From the NCBI GenBank assembly GCA_905250125.1, contig CAJNOL010000302.1, positions 101,873-165,872 on the forward strand: DNA of 64,000 nucleotides. Reading direction: 5' to 3'. The position numbers and the translations under genes were made by a program. Below the pieces are notes generated by a model. It had not been told where the DNA came from and did not search any database. It saw only the letters and a list, made by a program, of their open reading frames with translations. This document shows positions 1 through 12,730 of the stretch, in pieces. This DNA is from Rotaria sordida (taxonomy: Eukaryota > Rotifera > Eurotatoria > Philodinida > Philodinidae). The stretch's first letter is position 1. Each line of letters opens with the position of its first letter.

Positions 1-420
1 CGAATATCATCTAGTTTTATTAATATTTTTGCAGAACAAAGGAGATATGTCAAATTATTACTAATTTGGCGTATCGAAAAACCTCTTCCTAATTTTATTA
101 GCCTAAAAATCAGCATTGAACTTTGATTATTTCTTACACGTTTATTTTCTACTTTATCCTAACTCAATTTTTCACATTTGAAATTCCGCGTTACACGTCA
201 AAACATATTTTATATTGCCGTTCTAGTTTAGAAGTCTTCTGAGTTCAATAGAATTAACCGTGCTAATTATTAATCTTGCATTTCTTTTCAAAAATTGAAA
301 AAGATCTAAAGCATTTTCTGGAAATTCTGTAAAAGCAATTTTTGACTTGGAAGTCCACCGAGAATCGAATTTTCATGAAATTCTATTTGTAGATCATGAT
401 CCTCAACCGAATACGATTTT
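1..420 (+). repeat. Left arm of a 3.7 kb-spaced inverted repeat
   Basis: This segment matches the reverse complement of 3352-3760 over most of its length with scattered substitutions and small indels. The clearest shared block runs from the motif AAATTATTACTAATTTGGCG (about 52-71) through the block ending CAGCATTGAA (about 111-120). The plus-strand translation resembles the 133-residue frame of the other arm but carries several stops, so this arm is the more decayed. The left boundary may lie outside the window. Confidence 0.55.
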
Positions 421-3351
421 GACTACTTTGTTTAGTAAATACTATGTATTATCTCCATTAAACTTTCATTAAAAAATAGGAAAGTTATGGAACACACACT
501 CAGATTGTATCGATTTTTAGAGCATTTTATATTTTTTGTCTGAATTGTTTTTTAAAACATTAATATATTGTTTTAATTTATGAGAGTGGTGAACTAACTG
601 TAGTATGTTTTCAGCAATATTTTTATCCTTGTTGATGCGATAAAGAAAAATTGAAGAAAAACGATTGATTTTGGTATTTTTACAATAGAAAAATTATCGT
701 TGATTAAACGAATAAGTTTATTATGCATAACCTTATTAAATATTCTTCATTTTTTGACATGATTTTTAATGAATTCCACAATCTATTGTACTGTGGTAAT
801 TAATCGAGTTTCCTTTGCCTCAACAGTGGTTAATTAATTTAGCTTTTTTTATTGAGAAGTTTCGATGCATAACTTTTGTATTTAAGACTATTGAGAATTG
901 GAAGAGAATCACAAAATCTGCAATCAATTACTAAAATATTGGCTGGACGAAGTCAATCGTGAAACTTATCTCTATTGTTATAAATAATATTCTTTTTAAT
1001 CTCATAATCATTACTTTTCGTATCGGCAAAATATGATTTTATCGCCGATACGATGCATTCTAATTGTTATGATAGGAAGATTTCTGGTTTTCATCAAAAA
1101 AATTTTCTTGTAAGAGGAAAAATAATATTTACATAAAATATAACACAATCCATGTTTTTATGTGCATTAAAAAAATTACTTTCTGTCTTTCTTTAAAACT
1201 GTTTTAGAAATAGAAATAGTTTCTATCAAATTATTCACGATTCGTAATCATTTATAAGATGCAAAAAAAAAATAGACGATTCGATTCTCATCATTACTAC
1301 TGACTGTCATTATCATTTTAGCAAGTGACCTTTCTCTTGTGTACTTTGTACAACTTATTTCTTTTACTTATTATTGGTGCTATTTGGTATGCAAATATTA
1401 GTACTATCGAAGAGTAAAGTAGCTTTATCATCATTATTATGATGACGTAGAATTGTAGGTAACGATCGTGTTCGTTGTTCAATCAAAGTAGGATAAGAAA
1501 TATGTTAAAAATCAAGATGTACAGGACAAAATGTTTTAGAAGTGTTACATCAGTGTTCTAGAGTATCGTGCTAATTGTTTTTCGATCAAATAAACCTGAC
1601 AAAACAGCTGAAGTCTCTTGATTTCATAGTAGTTGAAATTTTATTAAAAGTACACTAATAGCCATAAATGAAGGTCAATTATTTGTATTATTAGGAGTAG
1701 AGTTAAGCATAGAATCATATAAATTATCAAATTATTCTAACAATAATTCTGTCAAAATTTAATAATCATAAGCTGTTAGACAAGAAGGATTGTTAAAATA
1801 GATTGAATGCTATACGATTATCTCTTCGTGTATTAAAACCTGAAAATATGTTATATTAAAATCTAATTTACTCATTCAATGTCCCATACACCAGAGGAAC
1901 AATTAGATGATATAGTTATAATTAGCTTGTATCGGTTTTTTATTGCTAAGAAAATTAAACTATCGAAGTTAAGCAGAGATAATTTATCAAAAGCTAAATC
2001 TCTTTAATATCTTCTTGTTTAGTTATAATTTTTATTTTTTTGAATTACAAGTCAAAAGAATATTGCGTTTAATAAAAATCAAATAATCAAAACGATTTCT
2101 TTTAGATCCTATTTTACTTATTTTATATAGATCTGATTGTTTTCATTAAAATTAATTTTCCATGTATCCTGTTCAAATATCTTTCAAAAAAAAACAGATT
2201 ATTAATTTCCTAATAAGTCATATGGGTTTTTTTTTAATTTGATCTTTAGACTTTTGAGTATTTACATTGATTGTTATTAAACAAGTCTTATCTTGACATT
2301 ATTCGATCAAATAACAAAGCTAATAATTTGAAAATAGTGGTATGGAAATGAGTTGAGCAGCAACACGAATCGTCAAAAACACATATATGATGATTAATAA
2401 GCGCTGCTGCTGTGCTAATAGAGTTGCAGATGTTTCGGGAATGATAATGAGAATTGATAAAATATTTTTTGTAGGCGAAATATCGATTAAATAACTTCGA
2501 AATTGAAGAAAAAGTGAAAGACGAATAGTATCAATATCAAATTCGATGAAAATTTATCCGAGTTTTTATAATCGATGATGATGTTACTATAGCGAAAGCA
2601 AACATTTCTTCATTGAATAAATCAAAATCAGTTTGCAGTTCAACATTAGAAACCATCTGAGTATTAAGCTTATCAGTATTCATAAGAGAATCAACTTCTA
2701 AATTGAAACTGACAGAGAAGCAGTGAGCATGATTATGATGACATGCAGCGCAATTAGTTGAATTTAATTTTTATTGACGACAACAATCATTAGATTAAAA
2801 TTTCTATAAGTATGTGTACCTACCTATGGAGGTTATTGAAATGATACGATGTGGATAGAAATTGAAATAGTTGCCAGACAGGTACACAAAGAAAAAAAAT
2901 ATATTTTAGGTAACACAAAATATAAAAAGCAGGACGAATAGTGAATAGAAAAGAGAAATATCATGCAGGGATAAACGTTATTAATAACACTCTATCTGTT
3001 GTCCACTGTGGCATGTAATTTTTCATTTTGCTATGCGTATTTGGTCTCATAGTAATCGTTTTGATTATTGCTAAAGTCGACTAGAAATCAATCATTGACA
3101 AATAAGAATATTCTACTGAAGCTTAGCTATTTAAATTATTTGAGATCTTTAAGGAATTCATTAAATATCGAAGCTTCGAAGATCACAATAGTTTACTAGA
3201 CATCAAAATTTTAGATTAAAAATAGTTTCATTTAAAAGAGCACATTGAATTACGATTCGGTAGGGAAAACAAATTTCACTTATGTACATCTATAAACTAT
3301 AACTTCATAAGATTGAACAAAAAAAAAAATCACTATTTGTAACAATATGAT

Positions 3352-3760
3352 CTAATCGAAGCAGTATTCAGATAGAGAAACCCATTGTGCATCGAACAGA
3401 ACGTTCAGAAAGTGCTTCAAAGCTTTTTCGTTTTTAAAAAAACGAGACGTGTGATGTTTATAATCAACTCTATCGAACTCATAAGGCTTCGAATAGAATG
3501 ACGACATTAAATATTTTTCGATATACATAGGAGAAGGAATCTCACAAGTGTGAAAAATTGAGTTTTGATAAAGTCGAAAATATATATATATAAGAAATAA
3601 TTCGATTTCAATGTTGATTTTCAGGTTAATAAAAGTAGGATGAGATTTTTTGATACGACATATTAGTAATTTGACACATTTCTTCTGTAGATTTAAAAAA
3701 TAATTGTGATATATTAGACATTTAATTAATATTATGATTAATGTAAACAACAAACATAAA
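3352..3760 (-). repeat. Right arm of the inverted repeat, with an open frame
   Basis: This is the inverted counterpart of 1-420. On the minus strand it keeps an uninterrupted 133-codon frame (3352-3753) that the other arm lost. I recognise no domain in that frame. It could be a fragment of a repeat-encoded protein or simply a lucky open frame; the conservation of DNA rather than of frame argues for a non-coding or dead repeat. Confidence 0.5.
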
Positions 3761-5210
3761 GAAAAATAGTCTATTTAAATGTTTCTATTTTGTTTTTCTT
3801 TTATTAGAAGGCCATGTCAAAGAGCATATTTTGTTAAGAAATGTCAGAAAAGAAAATTTTTCAGTTCTTCTTTTTAAGAATTTGTCAATTTGATACACGT
3901 GATTTTTTTTTTGAATAAGAACTATAATCTTTTTTGTCAGTTAAATATTTGTCTAAAAATTTTATTATATTAAAAGAAGACGAATATGAGTTTTTCTTTT
4001 CTTTAAATGTATTCAACTATGAATGACCACTTTTGATAGTTAAACAACTTTTGGATGAATACTTCTTTTATTCGAATTCAATGTGATCTTTATTATGTTA
4101 TAGATAAACAAAAACAAAAAAAAAAAAAAGCTTAATTACCATTAGAAAATATCACTTAATTATTGAATCATATTCAGTATTATTTATTTTATTTTAAGTA
4201 AAACTAATTCGAAAAATCTCTTATGAAAACAATATTGACGATGATTCAATTAGAAGAGAATATGAAACAAATGACATGTTCTTGATAGGTCTATCTAAAA
4301 TAGTTGCTTTATGCGAAAATGAGTAAATTAGACGGATGCCTTTGAGGTTATTCAATATCTTATTTGTTATGGTCGGTAGATTTGTGAAAGAAGGAAATGA
4401 AGAAATGAATAGATCTAAGTTCTTTTTTTCTCATTATACGAGAGAAATATTTTTGTCTCACAAGGTTTGGTTTTCTTTCATAGTCTCCTGTTTATTTTCA
4501 TACTTATCAGAAGCCATACATCTAATGCATAAGGTAATACTCAACTTGAATGGTATGTATGCTTGAAAAAACATTTAATATTGGTTGTGTTTTTTTCTTT
4601 AGGTTTCGATTGAAGACGATGAATAGAAGAGTGAGAAAGAAAGACGCAAAAAGAAAACTATCGTTTATAGGACTGTATTTCAATATTTTATTTTTGGCAG
4701 TAAAAAAAATACTTGACAGAAGTCAAGTTATTCAGTATACGATTTCTTCATTTTTATTCTGTTCGGTTTAGTGTATTATTAAAAGAGCATTTTTATATAG
4801 GTGTGCGTAGTTCATGATCACCGTCGAATAAGTTTGCCGGAGCTAATCTATTTTTCCTTCCGTTTCTCTTTTTTCTTTTTTCTTGCTGGTTTTTGTAGGA
4901 TAGTATTGATTAAATTAAACTGCGCATTTTATGTTGACTACTGGCATAAACAAATATAATTATAAAAAACCAATGGAATAAAATGTGTTTTAACGAGTAA
5001 GGATTGAATTTCAACCGAGAATTTTTGTAAATATAATATTAGATATGGAATATTTTATTTAGACATAAAACAAAAAGAAAATGAAAACAATAAAAATAAA
5101 TCTTTTAATAATAATAAATATGATGTGGGTGGATGCAGAAAAGAGAATATACCAAACTTAAGAGATTGACAGGTAATACTTAGAACGAAGATAGTTATTA
5201 AACACGTATG

Positions 5211-5233
5211 TATATATATATATATATATATAT
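5211..5233. repeat. TA dinucleotide microsatellite
   Basis: About 11 perfect TA units follow CACGTATG. It is an ordinary AT-rich microsatellite in gene-free DNA. Confidence 0.9.
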
Positions 5234-6706
5234 GCCTATTAGAATAGGAAATCAAGTGAAACTAACACAGATTTTTTAAAATATCATATGAATAATAAAT
5301 ATTATTTGAACAGTTTTTGTCAATTTTTTCTCATCCTCGATATATTGATCGATGAGAATTTTCTTGTTAAAATAATCTAGCATCATATATTAGAATAAAT
5401 TTGCAATTTATTTCGTATTTTCATTAGTCATACAAATTACTTTGATATATCAAACTAATTCTTAAGCACATAAAAATAAAATAGCTGACATCGTAAATAT
5501 AATATGTAAAAGGCCATGTGTTTGATTATGATCTCTTATTGGGCCGCTTAAAAAACAAATAAATAAATAACTTGTCTTAGTCTCCTTGTTTTTTATTACG
5601 AGTAGTTTTCCCCATTATACATTGATTGATAGGGATTGATAATCATCCAATGAATGATGTATGAGCATGTGAATATTGCTAAATTAGTCATTAACTACTC
5701 GAGTAGTCATATCACGTTTTATTTTTCTTTACTACTCACGCAAATATTGCAAATTTACCATAGATTAGTATTTGTATAAATTTCATATATGACAAAAAAA
5801 AAAAACAACCGATAGATTTCTATCAGTAGTAAGTAAATGTCATTGAATGTTAATCAAGTAAGTCAATTTATTATTTGAAATTTTGCAAGTAGGAGAAAAA
5901 ATTTTAATTGAAATTAAAAAAGAAATTTTTTTGTGTAAATCTTAGACAAGGAATTTTAGTATAGAAATTTCAATATGATTCTCACTAGATTATATATATG
6001 TTTAATTAGATGTTTTTCATATGAATAGTGTCGAAATAAATTGAAGAAAAAAAAAAAACAAAAAAAAGAGAGAAATATAGTTCTATTTATTAGACTGGCA
6101 TAAGTGCGGAGAAACATTTGATATGATAATCAAATCTGTTATTTAGATGTTTATCTATGTGATGCAGAAAACATGTCTATTGTGAGATTGACATATTACT
6201 TGTGCATTGTCTGTTTGTTGTTGCCAAATTAACTCTACATGTTTAATCCATATCAGATAGGGAAGTAGAAAACAAATTGACATCATTAGGTGATTCGAAA
6301 AATTAATAGACAAAATTTTATCTAATATTTACCATGCAAAAAAATGTCATGTATCATGATTTTTATCAGTATTTATTTCTAGTCTTATAGTGTCACCCTT
6401 GGGTTTTTTTTTCAGCTCGTTGATCTGAAAATGACGTTATATAAAATATTCTGAATATTTAATTAATTCAAAAATTTTATTAGATAACTCAAGTTTATAG
6501 ATTTGTGACGATAAGTTTTATTTACATAGACAATTAAAAGAAGTTTCGATTACTATTTTAGATGCACGCGATAAATAAATACTGATACGATTAATAATAA
6601 TACATGATAAATAATTCCATCGATGTTAAAATATGATGATTTTTCTTTTCTAATTCAGATAATAGACCGTCCATATCTTAATTATATATGCTAATATTAT
6701 TAACTA

Positions 6707-8895
6707 ATGTCCGAATCACTGAAGGAAATGTTATTATTTAATGGCTCATATTGTCCGGCTATATTTGAATATCTTTGTTGGCCACAAACTGATGCTGATT
6801 TTTCAGTGAATATTTCATGTGGTGTATTGCGTCATGCAGGTGTTGATTCATCGAGTTAGTATTTATAATTTTTGAAATATTGATTTTTAAAAAATGTTTC
6901 ATTTTTTTAGAATTTTTTAGTCGATATTGTCGACCATCGGGTAAATGGTCTAATTTTAATGTTACATCGTGTTTTTATCCCGATATTTTGGCTTTACTGG
7001 ATAAATCATATATTCGAAGGCCACCAGAAGAAAGAGAAGTTTGTAAAAAAAAACAAGATTTTATTGATCTTCATTTATTTGATTATTTTTTTTTTGAAAA
7101 GGTTTTTGAAAGAATTGTTCGAGTTCTTCGTTATATTGAATTAGCTGGATTATCTATATCATTTGCTAGTATTCTTATTTCACTTTTTATATTTTTTTCT
7201 TTTAAGTGAGTTGAAAAGAGAGAAAAAAGTCAATAAATTGAATTTTAATTTAAATAGAATATTATACAATAGTCGAACAAAAATTCATATAAATCTTCTA
7301 TTAGCAATTCTTATTCAAATAATTGCTCGAGTAGCAACATATGGGTATGTATTAATATGAAGAAATTCTTTTTGTTCTTTAAATAATTAAATTTTAATTT
7401 AGACTTCAAATGGCTCAATTAAAAAATTCACCAAAAAATGAATGTGATGTTTATGGAAGTGTTCATCCATATCCAACAACAACTTTATTTGATAAAATTT
7501 GTCCATTATGTATTTCATTTTTACAATTTGGTATAACAGCTATGTTTATGTGGATGCTTTGTGAAGGAATTCATCTGAATAGTATTTTAACAGTTAGTGT
7601 TTTTAAAACTCATCTTAAAACATATTATTTTCAAATTATTGGATGGGGTAAAAATAAGAATTTTTATTAATAATTTTCAAATTTTGTTAATATTATTTAA
7701 TAGTTGTACCATTTTGTTTAACATTAAGTTGGAGTATAATTATGATTGTTAAAGAACGTCATCGCAGGTTAGTTTAGATTAGAGAAAAAAAAAACAAAAA
7801 AAAATGTATAAATAATTTATGTAGATGTTTTATTAATTATAATCATTTAAAATATTATTGGGTTATTGATGGACCTCGATATGCAGTAATGATTGTAAGT
7901 TTTATTTTATAATTTATTTCTAAAAACAATTTTTCTTTTTTAAAGATAAATATAATTTTTTTATTGAATATTACTCGAGTTTTAATGGTTAAAATCAGAC
8001 AAGGTTCAGAAAAGCAAATACGTGAAGAGTAAGTTAAAATACTCGAATCTATTTTGCAAATATTAATTTGACAGAAAATCACGTTACATATATATATATA
8101 TCAGGTGTTAAATTTTTCAAGATGGGTAAATTAACTTAAAAAAAAACGATTAAATAATATTTACTTCTATTGTTTCATTATTGATGATAGTTGAAATTGA
8201 AATCTTTTTTTTTTGTTTGTTAAAATTTGTTTTAGTAGACGTCGTGGTTCAACGAATGCAAAATCCGTTCGGTAAATGTTTTACTAATTTATTTTATTTA
8301 TTATGAATTTCGATTTTTTTTTTAGGAAAGCCGTTAAATCAGCTATTTTTCTATTACCTTTATTAGGTATTACATATGTACTTGAAACATTTACTTCAGC
8401 AGGTAATTATTGAACAAAAATAACTACTGAATAAAATTGAATTCTGTTTTGAAAGATGACAAACCACTACCCATATTTGCTATCTATAGTACAGTGAATG
8501 TTATCTTAATGACACTTCAAGGATTTTATTGTTCATTACTGTATTGTTTTCTTAATGCTGAAGTAAAGTTTAATTTAGTTTTATTTTTTTTTTATTAAAA
8601 TAATTAAATGAATTTTTTAAGGTTCGTGAAATATTATCTCGACGTTTTCAAACAACACAATTTTGGTATCGTTGGAAACGATATTTAGGAAAACAAGATC
8701 AATATCGAAATCGAGCAGAAACTGGTGAAAATCGAACAAATTTAGATGTAGATGGACATGATATAATTTTACCGGTAAGATTTATGAAGAAAAAAAGAAT
8801 TTTTTATTATTTTAATTATTAAATAGAAAAAACCTCCAATCGAATTAGAAGAACATCATTTAACATCAAACATCGATGGATATATTCAAAATTAA
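6707..8895 (+). CDS. Class B (secretin-family) peptide-hormone GPCR, 13 exons
   Basis: Seven-transmembrane receptor for a peptide hormone, acting at the plasma membrane through G proteins. Proposed exons: 6707-6854, 6911-7038, 7102-7205, 7258-7344, 7403-7647, 7704-7767, 7825-7894, 7946-8028, 8236-8271, 8326-8402, 8456-8562, 8622-8774, 8827-8895 (456 aa). The N-terminus carries a hormone-receptor domain (CPAIFEYLCWPQT, then RYCRPSGKW, with at least five of the six cysteines). Family hallmarks follow: RTKIHINLLLA after TM1, MWMLCEGIHL in TM3, FLLPLLGITYV in TM6, LQGFYCSLLYCFLNAEVR in TM7. The general look is of the PDF/calcitonin-receptor branch, but I cannot fix the ligand. Exon phases all close. 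The intron 7039-7101 is a multiple of three and could be retained. No signal peptide is seen at this start and a stop lies just upstream, so a 5' exon may be missing. It converges on the oxygenase gene 162 bp downstream. Confidence 0.88.
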
Positions 8896-9057
8896 CTTTA
8901 ATCATTGATTTTGTTATTAAATTTTTTGTTTTTTTGGTGAACAAATTTTCTTTTTTTCTTCTTTCTATTTTTATTAATTAAACATTGTATTTTATTTTAT
9001 TATTCTTTTCATCTTTTCAAACGAATGAAAAGTATAAATATGTATGTTTATTATAAT

Positions 9058-9873
9058 TTAGTGTTTTTGCACTGTACGTCCAAAAAATTTTTGTAAAACA
9101 TAATTAGTTAAACGATGATCAGGATTACAATCATAAGTAAGAATTGCATTAATACGTGGTAATTTTGATAAACGAACTTCAGTTACACGATGTGGATAAA
9201 TTCGACCATTAAAAAGTACAAGACCACCAGCTTGAAAATCTTTTCGACTAATTATTTCCTGATTATTTTTTGTTTTATATTCAAACATACCTTCATTAGG
9301 TATAGATGCTTGTTGTAGAAGAAGATTAACAAAAAAATGTGAATGATCTGTATGCCAACTAAGTTTATTTGATTGATTATAAATATTTATATATAAAGCA
9401 CCTAATTCATCACAACTTGGATAAAGATGTGGATATATTTGAATTATATCTGTTATAAAATCAATTAATGAATTCCATGAATAAATTTTACGAAGAAGAG
9501 ATTCATTTGGAATTTGATCAAAAGCAATTATTGTTTTACCACTCGATTCAATTTCATTTAAATTTTTTTCAGAATTTGATGTATTATAAAGATTGTCTGT
9601 ATGTTCGACATATGAATTATATAATGTTTGAGGAGAATTTATTAATATAGAATTAATTTCATTAAGAATAGTTGAAAGAGTTTCATTTGTTAAAAAATGA
9701 GGAAGATATAAACAACCAGTTGAAAGAAATTCTTGACGACTATTTAATATTAATTGATCATATGCATTTGATTCACGATCATGTAAAGGATAAGTTTTAT
9801 AATTAATTAATGTATGAGTTCTACGAAATGTTGATTTAACAATTTGAAATGTTGAAAAAATTCTTAATAACAT
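9058..9873 (-). CDS. 2-oxoglutarate/Fe(II)-dependent oxygenase, intronless
   Basis: Single-exon 271-residue protein of the double-stranded beta-helix dioxygenase superfamily, which uses Fe(II) and 2-oxoglutarate to oxidise a substrate I cannot name. The iron triad is visible: H174 and D176 in SWHTDHSHF and H228 in IYPHRVTEV. R240 in KLPRINAIL is in the usual place for binding the 2-oxoglutarate carboxylate. The block GGLVLFNGRIYPHRVTEV matches the style of small bacterial and fungal oxygenases of this type rather than animal prolyl hydroxylases. The first ~25 residues are rich in Arg, Ser, Thr and hydrophobics with no acidic residue, like a mitochondrial presequence. Absence of introns, in a region where neighbouring genes have many, and the microbial flavour suggest horizontal acquisition, which is inference. 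Confidence 0.82.
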   Translation of the reverse strand: MLLRIFSTFQIVKSTFRRTHTLINYKTYPLHDRESNAYDQLILNSRQEFLSTGCLYLPHFLTNETLSTILNEINSILINSPQTLYNSYVEHTDNLYNTSNSEKNLNEIESSGKTIIAFDQIPNESLLRKIYSWNSLIDFITDIIQIYPHLYPSCDELGALYINIYNQSNKLSWHTDHSHFFVNLLLQQASIPNEGMFEYKTKNNQEIISRKDFQAGGLVLFNGRIYPHRVTEVRLSKLPRINAILTYDCNPDHRLTNYVLQKFFGRTVQKH

Positions 9874-10119
9874 TGATACTTTATATTTAAATTTGATTTA
9901 AACAATAAGAACCAATATATTTGATGACAAATGATAGATAAGATAGCTTTTTCTTTTTTATGAAGAAAAGAAAAATAAGATAACATATTATTTAAAATGA
10001 CTATCTTATCAAACTAAAATTATTATCATTCATTTAGTAATTTCAACTTGAAATGATTTCATTCATCATTAGTTGAAAAACTAAGAGGCACCCATAAAAC
10101 ACATTTGGTCAAAAGTCGT

Positions 10120-10620
10120 TTTTTTTACTTCTTCCCCTTTCAATCTGGATTTGCTCCGGTTTGATCGATTTCTCTTCTTCCTCTAGATTTCCGATATTCA
10201 AATTTGTTTAAGAAAGAGTTATTGTTGTCATGTCCATTGGACATGATATATCCTTTTCTCTCTTATGCTTGTTTGTTTCTTTCACACTCCTCTCACATGT
10301 CTTTTTCCTCCTCTCCCATTCCTTTCCCTCCTCTCACATTTTTCGTTATCTTGAGTGGGAGAGTGTGTGTTGGATCGCGACATATGTATGAGAGAAGGCG
10401 TTGGAAGCGGCAGATATATATTGTTCTGTTCTTGTGTGTTTGGGTGTGCGTCATTATTTTTTCTCCATATGAATTTGTGTTCGATAGTCAAATAAAATCT
10501 TTGACATCACAGTTGTCTACTTCCGTTGTATTTTTATTCCTATTCGATCACAATTCATTAACTAACGCGGGAATCTCCTCAGCTACCCCCTTCCGTTTTC
10601 AATAATTTTTTTTTACCTAT
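10120..10620 (+). other. Pyrimidine-rich (CT) tract
   Basis: The plus strand is strongly biased to C and T, with runs such as CCTCCTCTCCCATTCC near 10310, and locally higher GC than the surroundings. It sits about 250 bp upstream of the oxygenase start on the opposite strand, so it could be promoter-proximal DNA, but no specific site is recognised. Confidence 0.5.
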
Positions 10621-11105
10621 AGATACAACATCGTGGTCTAATAGAAACTCTAAAAGGATTTGAGTTCCTATTAATATTTGACTAAGCTATCGAATTTTTA
10701 CTACGTCTATTTTCTAGAAGCCCCTGTACACCTCAGATTTCCGTAAAACTCGTATTTTTTTAAATTCTTTATCTGAAATCTTGTGCATATTGAGAACTCA
10801 ATCAGACTAGCTTCTATAAAAAAATTCAGAAGTTTTGAACAAATTCTTTTCAAGATATGAAACTTTCACAAAAAGCTAGCCTAGTTGAGTTCTCTATAAG
10901 CGCCAAGTTTCAAATCATAATTCGAAAATACAAGTTTTCTGAAAACCTTAAATCTCTAGAAAATAGACATATTAAAAATTCGATATTTTAATCAAATATA
11001 AATAAGAACCCGAATCTTTTTAGGATTTTAATTACAACACTGTGTGGGATCTATAGGCAAAAATCATTGAAACTGGAAGGATGTAGTTTAAGAGGCATCC
11101 TCGAT
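10570..11105. mobile_element. Foldback (imperfect palindrome) element A
   Basis: The left half (about 10570-10838) matches the reverse complement of the right half (about 10838-11105) almost end to end. Paired landmarks are TATCGAATTTTTA (left, ~10688) with TAAAAATTCGATA (right, ~10972), CTATTTTCTAG with CTAGAAAATAG, and GAGAACTCAATCAGACTAGC with GCTAGCCTAGTTGAGTTCTC around the centre. There is no open frame. It looks like a non-autonomous foldback/MITE-type element whose arms have diverged. Target-site duplications could not be assigned by eye. Confidence 0.72.
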
Positions 11106-12730
11106 TCGATTTCTTGAAATCCTAACAACTCCAATCAAACTTTGACAACTTTTGGTAGAATTCTTTCCACTTGATTTCGATACCCTTGGACAGTCTAAAT
11201 ACAGTTAAAAGTAACCTATCGGATTGTTTAGTATCCTACTCGATCTGAAAACTTTTGTGAAAGTGTCTTACGGAGTCCTAGTATTGAATCCTTCGTTTTG
11301 AATACATATAAAACACAAAAAAACAACTATGAGGTTCTCGTTCAATCTAATTGACAAATACTCTTGCTCACACTAAAGTTCGGCCCGAAAGACAATTAAA
11401 TCTAACCTCGATCTGTTAAAGAAATGAGAAATCTTACTTAAAAAAAAAGATATAACACACCTATCGTGTATTGATATTGTGATGACGAATGGATGTTGAT
11501 GATGAGGTTTTATTAATACAATAAAATCGAAGATTATAATAATGGAAGAACAAAACAAAATAGATGCTGTCGAAACTTCTTAAGCATTCGTGAGAAACAG
11601 CGAAAAAATTGATAACAAGCACTTGGACGTCCATATGCATTTGACTCCTCTTGTTTTCTTCTTCTTTCCTTATCTTGGACGCCTTTTATGTATAGTTCTT
11701 AAGAACGATAAAAATATTTGCTTAATATTTTTTGATAGGATTAGTCTTCAGTTTTCAAAAAAGACAAAATAATAATTATGTCATGTTCGATCATTAAATT
11801 TCAACTATTGAAGTAAATCAGATATATTGATCATGTATTTCTTACATAGCGTTTCATTCAAAAAAAAAATTGAATGATTAATTTGTATGAGATTTACTAA
11901 CGACATAGACATTTGACATTGAATGTCGATAGCGAAATCTCAATATTATTCTAGCACAAGCTGTTAGCTCGGAAGATTATTTTTAAATTAAATCCAAAGC
12001 GATATAAATGCTCGTGCTGTATTCTTCAACATTAACAGAATAATTATAACTTGTAGAAAGTAAGATGAGAAGAAAACTCATCGCAAAGTGACCTAATAAT
12101 CGAAAATTCAATAGCCAACGAAGAGTGTATTCTTTTAGTAAGATTCGAACCCATTTTATACATGTCTGTAACAGATGCTCTCTCCTGTATGCTAAAATAG
12201 AATTATTCTTGTCAATAACCGAATGATAAGTAACAATCAATAGAAATAAGTATAAATTATAAAGATGCATCAGTGAAATTACTATTTTTCTATTCGAAAT
12301 AATTATATTTTTTTTTACGTTCAATTCAGAAGTGCCTCTATGTTACCAGCATGAGGAGGTCAATTGGAAAATTTTTGATAAAGTTGACCGGATTTTGCCA
12401 CAGAGTCATACGTTTTTCTAGGTATTGGTGAGCGAAAAAAACAGTGAAACGCTGAAATTCCCTTGGCCCTGGTTCAACTAAAAAATTCTGTTCTTAAAAT
12501 GGATCCTTTGAAGATAACTCAAGCAAATTCACGGTATAACATCATATTTGTTGTATTACTATGCGTTCAGCAAGCTTTTTCCAAAAACAATTTTTGTCAA
12601 TTTCTTTTCTTCACACACGTGCGTCGGCATTTATTATCATTTAAGTAATAATATTAGTAACGACAACTATTCATCTATTTCGTATTCTATTAATTTCGAT
12701 AACTGAACACAATAAAATCAATAAATAAAT

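Larger units (their letters stand above)
1..6706. other. AT-rich stretch without a recognisable gene
   Basis: I see no conserved protein in any frame here. The longer open frames (for example 4336-4566 and 4550-4771 on +) are low-complexity, Phe/Ile/Lys-rich translations of AT-rich DNA with no splice-linked continuation. The stretch holds an inverted pair of related segments (1-420 and 3352-3760) and a short TA microsatellite near 5211. Distal regulatory DNA of the GPCR that follows could lie in the last part, but no specific site can be named. Confidence 0.6.

Noticed and set aside
4336-4771. Two overlapping plus-strand frames (76 and 73 codons)
   Set aside because: Low-complexity Phe/Lys/Ile-rich translations, no domain, no splice-consistent neighbours; typical of AT-rich non-coding DNA.
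10204-10605. 133-codon plus-strand frame in the pyrimidine-rich tract
   Set aside because: The frame is open because the tract lacks purine-rich stop codons; the product is a Ser/Phe/Leu/Pro string without a recognisable domain.
12125-12205. tRNA-like sequence on the minus strand (GGTTCGAATC T-loop, possible UAC anticodon loop)
   Set aside because: The T-loop and an anticodon loop with U33 can be drawn, but the D stem, anticodon stem and acceptor stem each have mismatches and the spacings do not agree with one another. It is at best a relic and could be chance.
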